Assembly (NCBI GenBank): GCA_002104905.1
Contig: MCFE01000801.1
Location: 1-34,640 of the forward strand
Source: Basidiobolus meristosporus CBS 931.73
Lineage: Eukaryota; Basidiobolomycota; Basidiobolomycetes; Basidiobolales; Basidiobolaceae
Length of the DNA: 34,640 nucleotides
Reading direction: 5' to 3'
The notes under the pieces: generated by a model
Seen by the model: the letters and a program-made list of their open reading frames with translations, nothing else
What the model was told of the DNA's origin: nothing
Database searches by the model: none
In this document: positions 19,960 to 31,044 of the stretch, in pieces
How positions within the stretch are numbered: position 1 is the stretch's first letter
Layout of the letters: each line of letters begins with the position of its first letter
Made by a program: the position numbers and the translations under genes

Positions 19960-20420
19960 TTAGTAGTGGGTAAACAAATAAAGGGGGGTGATTCTACAGT
20001 GGAATATATGAGTGGTGCAAGGGGTGGCAGAAAAAGAAAATACTACTTGGTCAATTGGTATAATAACATTATACCAAACTAGTTGAAGGCCACCATACTG
20101 CCTATATAATGCCAGCAGGGGTGAGCAATGAGGCTGGCAGAGCACTGTCAAGTTGCTTGCCATATAAGGCAATTGGATGTATTGGCCATCTAGGTCCACC
20201 CAAATAGATGTAAACACATTAAGACTGTTTGGATGCCATGCATTCTTGTCAAAAGACCACTAAAACACTCTCAAGTTTTGTACTTATTTAGCAGTTAAAT
20301 TAGCAAAATGCCATTACAATCCTGTCACAAAATTGTGCAAAGGGTCAATAGTTCCAAGTTGTTGGCATTATGACAGACTCATTGCAGGATCATGATGGCT
20401 CATCTGTATTGAATCCACCT
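19960..20420 (-). pseudogene. R-family third ORF remnant (R-b)
   Basis: On the minus strand this region shares VYIYLGGP, then ALYG, and further pieces (CYYTN, PLHHSYI) with the R-c copy at 25300-25750, in the same frame. Conservation of amino acids between diverged copies suggests coding. No family is recognised, and stops are frequent. Confidence 0.4.
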
Positions 20421-20429
20421 GTGGGACCA

Positions 20430-20701
20430 AGTTATTTTTCCATAGGGTTCTTGTATAGTCCTACAATTCCTCCTTGATAAATGCAGCAATAGTACATCTG
20501 TGCTTGCCTGCTTGTCCCTCACTGGCACTCTTCTTGCTACTGGATGCTTCTTTACCACTTGTTTTGAGCTTGCAGCCCTGCTTAGGGCAGGCTTCTGAGG
20601 AGGCCCCTTGTTTTTATCTGTGGCACCATTGTTCTTCTGCCATTGGTAGTTTCTGCTACTGCTGATGTATTTTCTTAGCTTACAAATGCTGGCCCAATTT
20701 C
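20430..20701 (-). pseudogene. R-family accessory protein, basic repeat part (R-c)
   Basis: On the minus strand LRKYISSSRNYQWQKNNGA is followed by KKHPVARRVPVRDKQA and LLLHLSRRN, closely matching R-a and R-b. It is cut at 20701 by the chromovirus LTR; the rest resumes at 21810. Confidence 0.6.
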
Positions 20702-21229
20702 TGTTATGAATAGACACAATGCAGGAGAGTAGAGCTAGGCAAGGCAGGACCAGGAAAGGACTTAGGTATGGATCAACAAGGCTAGGTGGGTTTCCAAGGC
20801 AAGGCTGTTTATTCAAGACCTGTGTTTATCAGACTGAGGAATACATAAGGGGGGATAGGACTATATATACTTTTTGGCAATGTGGATGCCAAGAGATATT
20901 GGCTAATACTGATGGGGTTGTGGGGTGAGGCACAGTAAGTGTGCCAAGATAGAATATACTAAAGAACAGACTGGAATATCACATGGAGATATGTCAGGGG
21001 TCAGCTGATCATGTGACTAGGTCATGTGACCTGTAGTTACCATATATGGCATGAGACTACATAAACTTTAATGGGAAGCTTCCATAGAATGTTACATTGA
21101 GTAACATTGACTTGGAGCTTTCAAGAAGTTGCTAGAATGTAGTAGAACTTTCTAGATGGAGCTGGGATTTCTTCACTGACTTGATTTGGCTAGATAATTG
21201 GAGACCAAAAATGTCATGTGATCATGACA
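20702..21229 (-). repeat. Chromovirus (Ty3/Gypsy) 3' LTR
   Basis: Read on the minus strand this 528-bp sequence starts TGTCATGATCACATGACA and ends TTCATAACA, so it has TG...CA ends. It directly follows a purine-rich tract and the end of a chromodomain coding region, which fixes it as a 3' LTR. It is unrelated to the E-family LTRs. Confidence 0.75.
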
Positions 21230-21256
21230 CTATTCTCCTCTTTTGAAGGGCTCTCT

Positions 21257-21398
21257 TCAAGCTTTTGGCTTTGGCTTGTTGGGGTATGTCTGGTGGAATA
21301 GCAAAACTAGATCTTGGCAGTTTTTAAGATTTGCTGCTGCTTCCCAAGTTTGATCATTTGGGCCATAACCCACCCAATCTACCAGATAGTGAAGCTGG
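21257..21398 (-). pseudogene. Chromovirus integrase C-terminal chromodomain fragment
   Basis: The minus-strand reading has YLVDWVGYGPNDQTWE, then NLKNC and LLFHQTYPNKPKPKA before a stop. This is the classic chromodomain pattern (YLVKWxGY...TWEPxxNLxN...) found at the end of chromovirus integrases, where it targets methylated histone chromatin. Aromatic positions are kept. Everything upstream is lost at the junction with the foldback hairpin near 21398. It is followed 27 bases later by the LTR. Confidence 0.85.
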
Positions 21399-21809
21399 TC
21401 CACTGGTACTATCTGGCACTATAAGTGCTTTATATAGGTTTTACTTTAGGGCTAATATTTAAATACAGTACCAGATAGTACAATGGGACCAACATAGTGC
21501 CATGCATTTTTGTGACATGTTACAGGCCACAGGAGCTAGATTCAGAGTGCCATGGGCATTGAATACCAGGCACATGTCTTCAATCCTTTTGTGCTCTTAC
21601 ACATCATGCATAACATTGATCTCAAAAAAAAGGTCAAAAAATGGATTTTCGCCAGTACAATGGGTAAAACGCAGGGGCTGCTTTGCATGAAGATGCAGAG
21701 CTATGTTTCACACTCTGTGGCCAATTATAGACTCACTTGGCCTCACTGGCACACTATGGTATCATTTGGCACTCATGGCTCATTGTGGCATTATCCAATG
21801 GAACAAGTC
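21396..21809. mobile_element. Half foldback element (second copy)
   Basis: The right arm (about 21467-21809) matches the right arm of the 729-bp element, ending AACAAGTC. Only the inner ~24 bases of the left arm remain (21396-21420, TGGTCCACTGGTACTATC) before the chromovirus sequence. The spacer differs in sequence from that of the first copy. Confidence 0.8.
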
Positions 21810-22430
21810 TACAGTCTCTCACACTCTTGCTGCAACTGGTTTTTCTTTTGGCTTTATTATTGGGACTGTTGTTATGCTACAAAGATGGTGAGGTGTTTCT
21901 CTGCTGTTATATTGCAAATTGGCTCAATTCATTTGCATACCTTTAAGCTACTGGAACATTACTATGAAGCAAAATTAACAAGTTCTCTATCTTTAAACTG
22001 ATTGCACTAGACAATTATCTGCACATTCTGTCTCTGGCTTATTTCCTGATTTCTGTGGGCCATTGCATCTATCCTATTAGCTGCTGCACCTAAATGCCTC
22101 ATCAATGCTTTGATATGAGCTGGCTCTATGCATGCTAGTACTAGTAGTCATGATGTTTTGAAAGTCATTTGCCAGTCTTCTATCAGAGACACTGCATTGG
22201 TAATATTCCCATCTGCCTGAGTGGTATGAGCAGCTTACAGATCTGCAGAGATTTTCATTAGCCTACCTGATTGGGGACCTGTGCAGTCAACTTTATTATC
22301 CTCAGCGGGTGCACTGTCAACATGACCAATTGTGAATGTAGCCCCATGTGTTGCATTGAATGTCAAAGTAAGCTTTTGTCCAACACTTCTGCTACTGCTG
22401 TCTATGGTGAGGGTTGGTTGCAAACCAGAA
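21810..22430 (-). pseudogene. R-family accessory protein, N-terminal part (R-c)
   Basis: The minus strand reads VGQKLTLTFNATHGATFTIG, GHVDSAPAEDNK and, after frame changes, a RIDAMA-containing probable coiled coil, matching R-b at 18300-18690. It is the N-terminal part of the same remnant as 20430-20701. Confidence 0.55.
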
Positions 22431-22439
22431 AACTTTGGT

Positions 22440-22890
22440 TTGATTCTGATGGCATGCTTATGTCAGAGGAGAAATATTGTTACATATACATGCATATGTG
22501 GTGCCATTACTTTATTCATAATGCATACTATGACAGGTCATCACTGAATCTTACATTCATGTAGGTGTAGTGTATCAAACACAAGACTTCTAAAATTCAC
22601 ATGAATATTGACAAAAGAGTGATATAATAGTGTTACATTATTGGGTTTCAAGCTGTTTGCCCCATGGCCACAACTACATTGACTCAACACCATAAGAGAA
22701 GAGAAAAAGACCATTTTGCTAATATAATAAGCCTCTCAGCCATGTAGTACACAGACTACATAGGATGTATCAACAGGGTCATGGCATTGTTTGCAACATA
22801 AGTCATATCTGAGCATTTATCAGGCCCTACTGTAGCAATATCATCTTGCTGGCCACTTGATACTTCTATAAAAGCACCCAGCCACACTTG
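22440..22890. promoter_or_regulatory. Divergent intergenic region of the R transposon
   Basis: About 450 bp between the minus accessory ORF and the plus transposase, conserved in R-b (18690-18985) and partly in R-a (7932-8040). By position it would hold both promoters. No clear TATA or repeat motif was fixed. Confidence 0.35.
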
Positions 22891-24765
22891 TCACCATGTG
22901 CAAATTGAGATATGTGAGTTTGTGATGCTTATTGGCTCACCTCAGCCTTCAGGATATGACCAGCAGAGTTATAGCTCTGGAGAAAGCTCACTGTTGCATT
23001 ATGAGCCTACCTCTCCTCAGTATAGTACATTTTGCTCATCTCAGCTTTCTAAATATGGCCCATACAGTGATAGCTGTGTGGAAGAAGGCCCATTGATGGA
23101 CTGTGAGCCTATCTCCGGTAATCCATCTACTGGTGAATGATGAGATGCTGTGGCTAGAGAAGTGGTGTATATCTACCAATATCCATGATGGGGCTCTGGG
23201 GATTTACTGCCACTTCATAGCAAAATTGTTCCAGGATACAACTAGCCATGTACATGATACAAACAAACATCTGTCATGTAACTGGCAACATATGATCCAG
23301 ACACTGTCCTGATACCAGCATGTTTCAACAGTTGCATGGCATTCACATCAAAAAATGCTACCATTGCAAGGTGTCAAACTTGCCAGGAATCCACCATTGC
23401 AGGAGGAAAACATAGTTCACACTCTGGATATATTTCAGTGATACCTTGTCTGAAGAAGCTCATGCAACCCAACAAATATTGCATAGCTACAAAGTACTGC
23501 ACTCAGTATCAATCAGTTACAAACATTTCTAATATATATGATGGCAAACATTACAAACAACTAAGAAGCAATGGCTACTTTGATGGTATATATGACTATG
23601 CATTTGCCTTGTTACTTGAAGGATTCTTATTGACCAGTATTCTTCCAGCAAATCCTGCAGGCTGCTGATTCTCATCAACCTGAATCTGCTGCCAAACCCA
23701 TGGTATCAGAGCAGAAATGTGATAGTAATCCCACTGATATCTGAGCCTATATCACCATACAACATGGAGAGCTACCTGCATTGATTGCTGGAAAGTTTTT
23801 GCATGCTATCCTGCATCATATTGGTAAATGACCATCATGTCACTCACATATTTTTATCTATATTGGAGATACCCCAGCCTTCAACAGGAAAGCCAGCTTC
23901 TCTGGGCACAATGGATGTTTTTACTGTAAAATATAGGAGCTCCTGAGGCCTTACTCCATAACTCACACACATTATTATTGTTCAAATGCCAACACTGACA
24001 GTATTATCCTCCCACAGAGAGAATGTACAGAAGTCAACATCCAACTGCAGTAAAGCTAGCAAGCAACAGGTCATTGCCCAAAAAATAGAATTAATCAAAA
24101 ACCAGAGATACTTGAGTCAGAGTGGATGTGTTGGAGCAAAAGCTTTCTGCTGGGAGAAATGCATTCACTCTTCAACAATATACCTATACCTATGACCAAG
24201 TTGTACATATGGCATTTCAAGCAGAATGGACCCTCTGGAATATTAGATAAATATGTAAGCACTTGCAAGACATTACAGAGCATCTGCTGCCAAAAATACT
24301 TCTCACAAGTATTAATCAATACTTATATGCACATGCAAGATTTCAAATGCAAGGATTGGATGAACTGGATATGTATTTATCCAAATGACCTTCTGAAGCA
24401 GTTTCTACCAACAGTGCATAGGCAGTAATGAGAGTCTTATCAAGAATTATTGGGTACAGTCAGTGAATTGAATATGGATCAGCCATCAGGATCCTATGAT
24501 AGGACCTTTAAAATACCTACTGCATATGCACAAATCTTGATGCATAGATTTCTGTCAATACTGTATCCATCTTACTTGGTATGTAGCAAATATTGGACCT
24601 TGTTTCACCTATTGGTGGTTTCCTATGGAGCAGATGAGTGGGGAGATGGGAAGACAAGTCAAGTTATAAGTACTATTATATCCCAATCTCATCACAAGTA
24701 CCTCTTTCAGTCTGTCATGAATATAATGAGTTGGCATGTGGAGGACTGCCAGGAAGAGTAGCAAA
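22890..24765 (+). pseudogene. Tnp2/Transposase_21-like transposase remnant
   Basis: Blocks in order: an acidic Ser/Tyr-rich leader (22898-23140), CQTCQEST, GYISVIPCLKKLMQ, NIYDGKHYKQL, LINLNLLPNPWYQSRNV, ISPYNMESYL, and FSGHNGCFYCKI near 23900. These fit the fungal Tnp2 / CACTA transposase layout: CxxC, then IPRLxxL, DxFDGxxY, NLPPxxRxxxxN, a PGP-type block before YLxPL, and GHNGxxxCxxC. Stops and frameshifts are many, so the gene is dead. The assignment rests on motif order alone; a related superfamily such as KDZ cannot be excluded. Confidence 0.65.
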
Positions 24766-25079
24766 ATACTGAGCACAGATGTGCATGTAGAGACACCTTT
24801 ACCTTTGGCATAAAAAGCTAAGCAGCTCCAATGTAATGGTAATCAATTAAGTAATGCAAGGTAGGGTTAGATGCAGCAAGCAACTAATGTCTGTTAGGAC
24901 AGCATTGCCAAAGTATGCCAGGCTTCTCCTGGACACAAGCCAATATCTACACCTTTTAGTACAGAACTCACACAAACAAAAACCACAGTGCTCCTAAAGG
25001 GGGGACTAGAATCCAGCAGGAGAAGAAACAGATTGGCTAAGCTCCAAAAAGTATTTTGCAGATATTCAAAAGGTTTTCA

Positions 25080-25750
25080 TGGCAGAAGTGGTGGTAACCT
25101 ACCACTTGTTTGCAAGATGTATATGTTGCCAGCAATACAAGGTATATGGTAAATTTGCAAGTATACACTGAAAAGCTGTAAAGTTGAGGTGATAGAAATG
25201 TATTGATTGTAGCAGGTGTGCATGAATGTAGAGGTTAGTAAGCAGAATGCTGTTGTTGTTTTTTTTTGATTCATACAATATGCGAAATATCCATGGTAGT
25301 AGTAGGTAAGCAAATAAAGATGGGTGATGCTACACTTGAATATGTGAGCGGTGCAAGGGGAGGTAGAAAAGTGAAATACCATTTGATAAATTGGTAAAGT
25401 AGCATTATGCAGGACCAGCTGTAGAATGCCACACAGATGCAATAATGCCAATGAAGGTCTGCATTAAGGCCATCAAAACACTGTTAAGTTTTTCTCCATA
25501 TAAGCTAATTGCATCCATTGACTGGTTGGGTCCACCCAAATAAATGTAGACCAAATTAAGATCATCAAAATGCCATGCAAGTCCTGCCACAATACCATTG
25601 ATACTGTCAGGTTTATTACTTTATTTGGCAGTAAAAACTGCAAAACACTGTCAAAATCCCATCATAACAATTGTGAAAGGGTCAATAGTTTCAATCCACT
25701 TGCAATATGACAGCCTCATTGCAAGATCCTGATGGCTGATCCAGATGGAA
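25080..25750 (-). pseudogene. R-family third ORF remnant (R-c)
   Basis: The minus-strand reading includes KWIETIDPFTIV, AWHFDDLNLVYIYLGGPNQ, SLYGEKLNSVLMALMQTF and, after a stop, sequence shared with R-b. The longest open piece is 25405-25590. It faces the transposase tail to tail. Product unknown. Confidence 0.42.
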
Positions 25751-25770
25751 TCCACCAGTGGGTGGCTAGT

Positions 25771-26132
25771 CATTCTTTAAAGGGTAATTGGCCAATATAT
25801 CTCTTCTCCCTGCTGGATTCAATTCTGCCTTGGACATGCTCTCTAATTCTTGTTTGTGTTGGCTGCTAACATATCATACTATATATATGTCTAGATATCT
25901 CACATTCAATGGGAGTTGTCAGCCAGCATAACTATGACTGTGGATCTGCTCATATTATAGCAGTTACATAGAGTTTTTGATACTTAAAAGGAACTGCTGA
26001 TATCTTCTTAAAGAACACTTATAAGGATTCAGAGCAGAATCCCTTTGTATGCTCTGATATTTGGAAGTTGGAAGATCCTTTACAGGATACACATTTCTTC
26101 ATTGCAAATGAGCAGTTTCATGAAATTTAAGA
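25771..26132. other. Unassigned A/T-rich spacer
   Basis: About 360 bases after the R-c end with no gene, repeat or known element recognised. CpG is nearly absent, as in the surrounding mobile DNA. Confidence 0.5.
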
Positions 26133-26351
26133 AAGCAACTGACCATAGCACTTTACACCACAGAGGTAGAGTACATGGCAGCCTGTGAGACTACAAAAGA
26201 AGCAATGGGGCCAAGAAAGCTCTTTGAAGTTAATGCTCATGCCTAAACCCTCCCCCCTACATTATCTTATGATAATTATTGATGTACACAAGATAAAAAT
26301 CCAAGTTTCCATACTAGGGCAAAGCACTCAGATATTGGACCACCTTTTTAG
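26133..26351 (+). pseudogene. Second Copia RNase H fragment
   Basis: The plus-strand reading gives TIALYTTEVEYMAACETTKE, then RKLFEV, and after stops SFHTRAKHSDIG. This is the STTEAEY...A.T.EA and H.RTKHID portion of Copia RNase H. It differs from the copy at 7337 (TTEVEY against TTDSKY), so it comes from another family or a separate insertion. No LTR is recognised beside it. Confidence 0.75.
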
Positions 26352-27155
26352 ATGCTAAGTAAAGTTCTCTCCAATGGTCTATGTATAGTGTCTAGCTAGC
26401 ATCTTTGCTGCTTAGTTGCAGGTTCTCAATTCTGTGTCAGTTATAACTTTGGGTTTCATTCTAGGTCCTTAAGATTCATCCAATGTGTCTGAAACATATA
26501 GTGGGTGTATGCCATTCAGCTATAACATATCTTGGGCTGAAACTCAGAATACTCAAGTTGTTGCTTAGCACATTTAAGAGAAGTGACTGGACATACTTGA
26601 AGTTGTGGCCTCTAGACACATAAGCATCCAGAAGTGGTAATGGAGAAATGGAAGCAAATTGAATCCAGGAGCAGGAAGTATCTTATTTCACTCACCTTCT
26701 GTTTTAATGACAATGCAATACTGGTACTTTGGAGTAAATCTTGTGAGCTCCATTGTCTACAGATTGCAAGAAGCTGTATGCAAGGTATGGGTCTATTGGA
26801 AATGCTCCCAAAATGTGGGAACTGATGGGACTCCTGTTATTAGTAGGATATCCCAGGAATATAAGCCTAGATTTCTAACCAGGTGTTGACTTAGGAAGAT
26901 ATAGATTGTTGCTTGCTAGATAAACTAGTTGCAACTGTTTTACTGTGGTAAAGAAGCACCCTTAAAGCAATGTTTAGAGATATATGGGTCAGTCATATGG
27001 TTCAGAAAGCCTTGAAGCCATCACTAGTGTACTGATTCAATAGGCTGATCATGTAAACTAAGTCTGAGGTTGGCTATTCATTTTCTAGTAGTGCATCACA
27101 TCAAAAAGTAGAGTATACTGATAATACAAATGTTGGATTACTATATATATATGAT
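26352..27155. other. Unassigned CpG-poor region
   Basis: About 800 bases with short open frames (for example 26634-26825) that match nothing I recognise. It may be the tail of the Copia fragment or another old element. Confidence 0.4.
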
Positions 27156-27867
27156 ACCTGACAGGTGCTTATATTCACTCACTAACAATTTCTTTGTAAA
27201 TAAGGGGTTGGAGGGATCGTTGGTGAGATCGTTGGTGGGCGGATAACTTCTTGATAGCTTGTCACTTGTAATGACCGCATTGGATCTGTGAAATATATGG
27301 GCCGAGGTTATCGGGAACAAAGAAGGTGAGGTGTACACGGGCACCTCCAACATTCACATGTTCCAGTGGGCATTTCATGGCTACGCTGGCTATTCAGCGA
27401 CATGCGATATCCTGACGTTATAGGTTGCATACGGAAGAGCCCCCATTTCCCAATCGGGTGGAAATTACCGGCACCGAGCCGGGGAAGGGACCGCACCCAG
27501 AGAGTATATAGAGCGCCTTGGACGGGCACTAACCCGGATGATCATGTGGGAATTCGTCAAGTTTATTAAGCATTCTTTTACCAGCAATTCATGGGACAAA
27601 TACAACTTGGGCCTTCCTGGCCACACCAATCGGTGGAGATGGATGCACCCCCCTCCCTATCGACCAGTGCGCGCGGTATCCAAAAAATCTGATGGGAATC
27701 CGAACGGCCAGCAACTAAGGAAGTGACAATCAAGGAAGCGATTCAACTGAGCAAGGTCCCTAACGAAATGGATCCTCTCCTATCTGCATGAGGGGTCGTT
27801 TCTCCGGGCCGCTTTCGTGCAGGCGGCCGAAACTCTTCGTACTCGCAACACCCCCCAGCATTCTGCC
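27156..27867. other. Start of CpG-rich host DNA; 3' flank of the CDC4-like gene
   Basis: From about 27200 CpG becomes common and stays so to the window end. No gene, tRNA or repeat is supported. The right part should include the 3' UTR of the minus-strand F-box gene. Confidence 0.5.
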
Positions 27868-30382
27868 TCAGGTGGCGGTGGTGGTCGAGGCGGAGCCCAA
27901 GTGTTGACTTGAGTGCACGTCTTTCTTCACCGGGATGTCCATCTCCTTCCCGAAATCGAACACCTCGAACCAGGTGGCGTTCCTCCGCTGCACCGCCGCC
28001 ACACAACGTCGGTCATCAAATTGGACTTGCCACACGTGCTGCAACCCCACCAGTAGGTCCCGAATGAACTTCCCCGTGCGAACGTCCCACATCTTGAGGG
28101 TGGTTTCGGAGCCGGAGATCACCTTCTGGTCATCATGCTGGAAGCATGTGATGGCTCCGGTATGGGTGGAGAGGACGTTACGACACGTGCCCGAATCGGG
28201 ATCCCAGACGCGCAAGGTTGCGTCGGCCGCAGCGGATACCAGATGGTTAGGAGTCAGACTAAGCAAACCGACCAGCGATGAATGACCTTCAAGAGGAGCA
28301 GATTAGCATTCAGAACAACAAGGGGCTCGCGCAGATTCACTCACCTTCCAGCGCGTAGATGCATGTCCCATGCTTAAGACTCCAAATCCGGACGGAGCAA
28401 TCCATGCTGCCAGAGATGCATCGGTTCCTGTCCTTATCGATCACCACGCTATACACCTTTTGCGTATGCCCCTCCAGCCTCCATTTGCATTCACCCGTCA
28501 TGACATTCCACACGCGAACCGTACAATCGTAGCTACCACTCACCACTGTGTTTCCATACGCCGCAATGGCTCGAACTGAATGCGCGTGTCCCATTAACGA
28601 ACGCAGGTAATATGGGTTCGGAACGGTCTGTACCTCATTGGATTCGCTGCTCTCCGGGGGATACCTCGGGTCGTCAGCGGCCGGAAGCTTCCATACCCGC
28701 AATGTGGAGTCGCGAGAGCCAGTCACGATGATGGGGTACGGTGGCTCCATGACAGGCTCCCCCTCAGGATCCGGGTTCACGTTGGTAGGTATGAGGATTT
28801 GCAGGCATCGTACGGTTGACGAATGGCCGCGAAATGTGTGCGTATTGACCCCTTGTTGGATATCCCAGATTCGGACGGTACGATCGGTGGAGCCGGTCAC
28901 CAGAGTGTTGCCGTAGTACTGCAACGCCCACACCCCACCGTTATGTGCCTGAAGCTTCTTCCTCAGACTACCGGTCTTCGTATCATAGATGTGGATGTCG
29001 AAATCTTCCGTGCCAGACACGATCTTGTCCGAATCGAACTGCAGGCAGGTAACAACGCATTCGCTGTGTCCCTCAAACGAGATACTGGAGCATCGACCAC
29101 GCATCCAATTCCGCCGAATTATATGATGTCGTCGGTACAGGTACTTGTATGAATGCTTTGCGACCGCCTCAAGGCTATCGCGGGGATCTAGCGGGGCATT
29201 GAGCCCAGGAATAGGCACCTGAAGGTCGATCTTGGCCGTCGAACCACCAGGCTCGCTACTCCCGTAGTTAAGCCGCGTGCGTTGCTCGTCTGACTGATCT
29301 GCATGTGTCGGTTTCTGCTCGAATGCGTTTAGAACCATCCGATCTTCTTCAATCAATTGGAATCCAGCCAGGTCAAACAAATTCTTCCAGACCTTTGCAT
29401 CAGAGTCCACCACTTTCCTCCAACGCTTACTAACCCTGGCCGAGCGGCAGGCACTTTGGGCATCCAGATAGCCCACCACCTTCAATCCCAATTCGTACGG
29501 GAGTTTCCCCAAGAAATCCACTTTCAGACTGGGCAGTATGGTGGATGCGACGAACTGGAGGGTTCCGGTGTTGGACCTTTTCAGCATCTGGAAAAGCATG
29601 GCTTGCTGAAGCTCCGCCGGCAATGAATCGAATCGGTTCAACAATTCAGATAGATTGGGAAACGCCGGGGCTCCAATGCTTTTCTGCTCCTCAGTATCTG
29701 ACTCTTCTTCCTCTGTTTTGAGATCTGCTCCCTCCATATCCATTGTGTTTTCTACATGCACCGGGAACGATGGTGAGCGACAAGGCGAGGGTAAGGAAGC
29801 AGACTCTTCCAATACCATCGAGCTATTTTCCGCTGCTCTCTCGTTATCTTGAGGGGGGGAGTTGGAAGGAAGTGAAGAGGTTGCATCCGTACTGGAGATC
29901 TGCATGAAACGAGATCGTTTGTATTGTGTTGGAGAAAAGCTTTCAAGTATCACGAGGGGGCTTTCCGTATCGTTAGCGTATCGTTTGAGCTTCGTCTGAG
30001 ACAGAGAAAAGTTCGATGCTACCTAGAAACATGCCATACATTGGTTGACTGTTGGTACGTTTAGAAGAGGTGTTAGAATATGTACCTTTATGGGCTTGGA
30101 TTCTGAGGAAAAGCTTTCGCCTACATCTTCCAAACAGCTGATTTTCAAAGCAGTTGGTGTGGGGTAGTTCTTCAGCGGATACTCTACCGAAGTGAACGGC
30201 AGATCTACCGGGGTTGGGAAGTGCTTTGTTTTTCTTGGTTTTGTTTCAGTTGTAGTTGTAGTGCTAGTGGTAATGATAGGCTGTAACGTGGAGGAAATCA
30301 GGGAGGGCTGTGAATGCAAGTCCACCTGTGAGAGAGAATCGGATGTTTCTTGTGGCTCCGGGGGGAGGCCGGAATCCTGCAT
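27868..30382 (-). CDS. Cdc4/Fbxw7-like F-box and WD40 protein (3 exons)
   Basis: Exons 30382-30086, 30022-28345 and 28286-27868 (introns of 63 and 58 bp, GT-AG) join in frame to 797 residues. An in-frame TAA lies just upstream of the ATG. Order: a Ser/Thr-rich N-terminus, a helical stretch like the Cdc4 dimerisation domain (about 220-265), an F-box starting LGKLPYELGLKVVGYLD (about 269-312), then WD40 repeats from about residue 413. Repeat 3 has the long insert seen in fungal Cdc4. Arginines equivalent to FBXW7 R465, R479 and R505 are present (STVRCL, GSRDSTLR, HSVRAI). The protein should present phosphodegron substrates to an SCF ubiquitin ligase through Skp1, so cell-cycle control is likely. 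Pop1/Pop2-type naming is equally possible. Confidence 0.9.
28287..28344 (-). other. Intron 2 of the Cdc4-like gene
   Basis: 58 bp, GTGAGT donor and TTGAAG acceptor, phase 1. Splicing joins YALEG to HSSLVG and restores a WD40 repeat. Confidence 0.9.
30023..30085 (-). other. Intron 1 of the Cdc4-like gene
   Basis: 63 bp, GTACAT donor and TTTCTAG acceptor, phase 0. Without splicing the first exon runs into a stop soon after it. Confidence 0.85.
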
Positions 30383-31044
30383 GTTCTGAGATGGATATTA
30401 AGGACAAGGTAATGGTTGACAGTAACACAATAGACTACTAAGATTTTCTTGATTATTGCTGAAGGAAAGGGGTCCGTCCAAAGTGCCGCTTTTGGACCAA
30501 ATCAGTCAGTGGATTATCATTGCAAGGACCACTAAAAAACGAACCACCCGCCGGGTCACATGATTGTCCGTCATCGGATATTAATCAAAACACTAACACA
30601 CATAGATAACCTTGCCTCGCCGCTTTACCGCCTACGCTCCCACTCTACATAATGTGCCATGATCCATCAAGAGATCTTGTCCTGCAATAAGTGATGCATT
30701 GAATAATAAGTCCAATATTTCCCAATTTCTCCCGAATCAGCCGAATCAACCGATTTCGTTTCACCCAGGTTTGGGCTCGAAATGGCTGATATGGATCTAT
30801 TTCTGGAGAATATAAATGAATTGTTGATTAAACTCACTTTCCAATTCACTCAATATAAATTAGTGGCCTGCCTAACCGTGGATAGCTTTATTCATCGCTG
30901 TTGGGAAGCCCACTGCCCTTGGCTTAACTATTTCTTCCTCACAAGCGTATATTTACGTGGTATTGATCCCCTCCCTGTTACAAACATTACACCCTGTTAT
31001 TTCGTATATCTCCTGTATAGTTTTATTCTCCTAATTACACCCAG
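30383..31044. promoter_or_regulatory. Shared divergent promoter interval of two F-box/WD40 genes
   Basis: A 662-bp gap between the start codons of the minus and plus genes. It has A/T-rich stretches (ATATAAAT near 30810 and 30852) but no single convincing TATA box. Short open frames inside it have no support. Confidence 0.5.

Larger units (their letters stand above)
16321..20420. mobile_element. R-b: Tnp2-like transposon copy with internal deletion
   Basis: The right part matches R-c: 17590-17830 with 20440-20700, 18060-18985 with 21811-22740, and 19085-20420 with 24540-25765, all in direct orientation. About 1.7 kb carrying most of the transposase in R-c is missing near 19000-19085. The first ~450 bases (16321-16770) hold nothing I recognise and have no counterpart elsewhere. 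The exact left end and terminal repeats were not found. R-b and R-c lie head to tail, meeting near 20420 at GAATCCACC-GTGGG. Confidence 0.78.
20420..25770. mobile_element. R-c: longest Tnp2-like transposon copy
   Basis: It contains part of the accessory ORF (minus), a divergent intergenic stretch, a decayed transposase (plus) and a third ORF (minus). The segment 20702-21809 is foreign: a chromovirus 3' end and a foldback arm. The left part begins at the equivalent of 17560 in R-b, so it is 5'-truncated. The right end matches the right end of R-b. No terminal inverted repeat could be fixed. Confidence 0.78.

Noticed and set aside
21552-22001. 149-codon open frame across the half foldback element
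   Set aside because: It spans a foldback arm and R-c sequence of independent origin, and the matching arms at 8.5-9.2 kb do not keep the frame.
24471-24495. 18-base word GGATCAGCCATCAGGATC occurring again inverted near 25726-25744
   Set aside because: It is too short and internal to be a terminal repeat, and R-b does not preserve it well enough to give it meaning.
27420-27560. Possible structured RNA in a GC-rich stretch
   Set aside because: No tRNA boxes, snRNA motifs or convincing long stems could be found by eye.
28370-29152. Plus-strand open frames over the Cdc4-like gene
   Set aside because: Shadows of a strongly conserved WD40 coding region on the minus strand.
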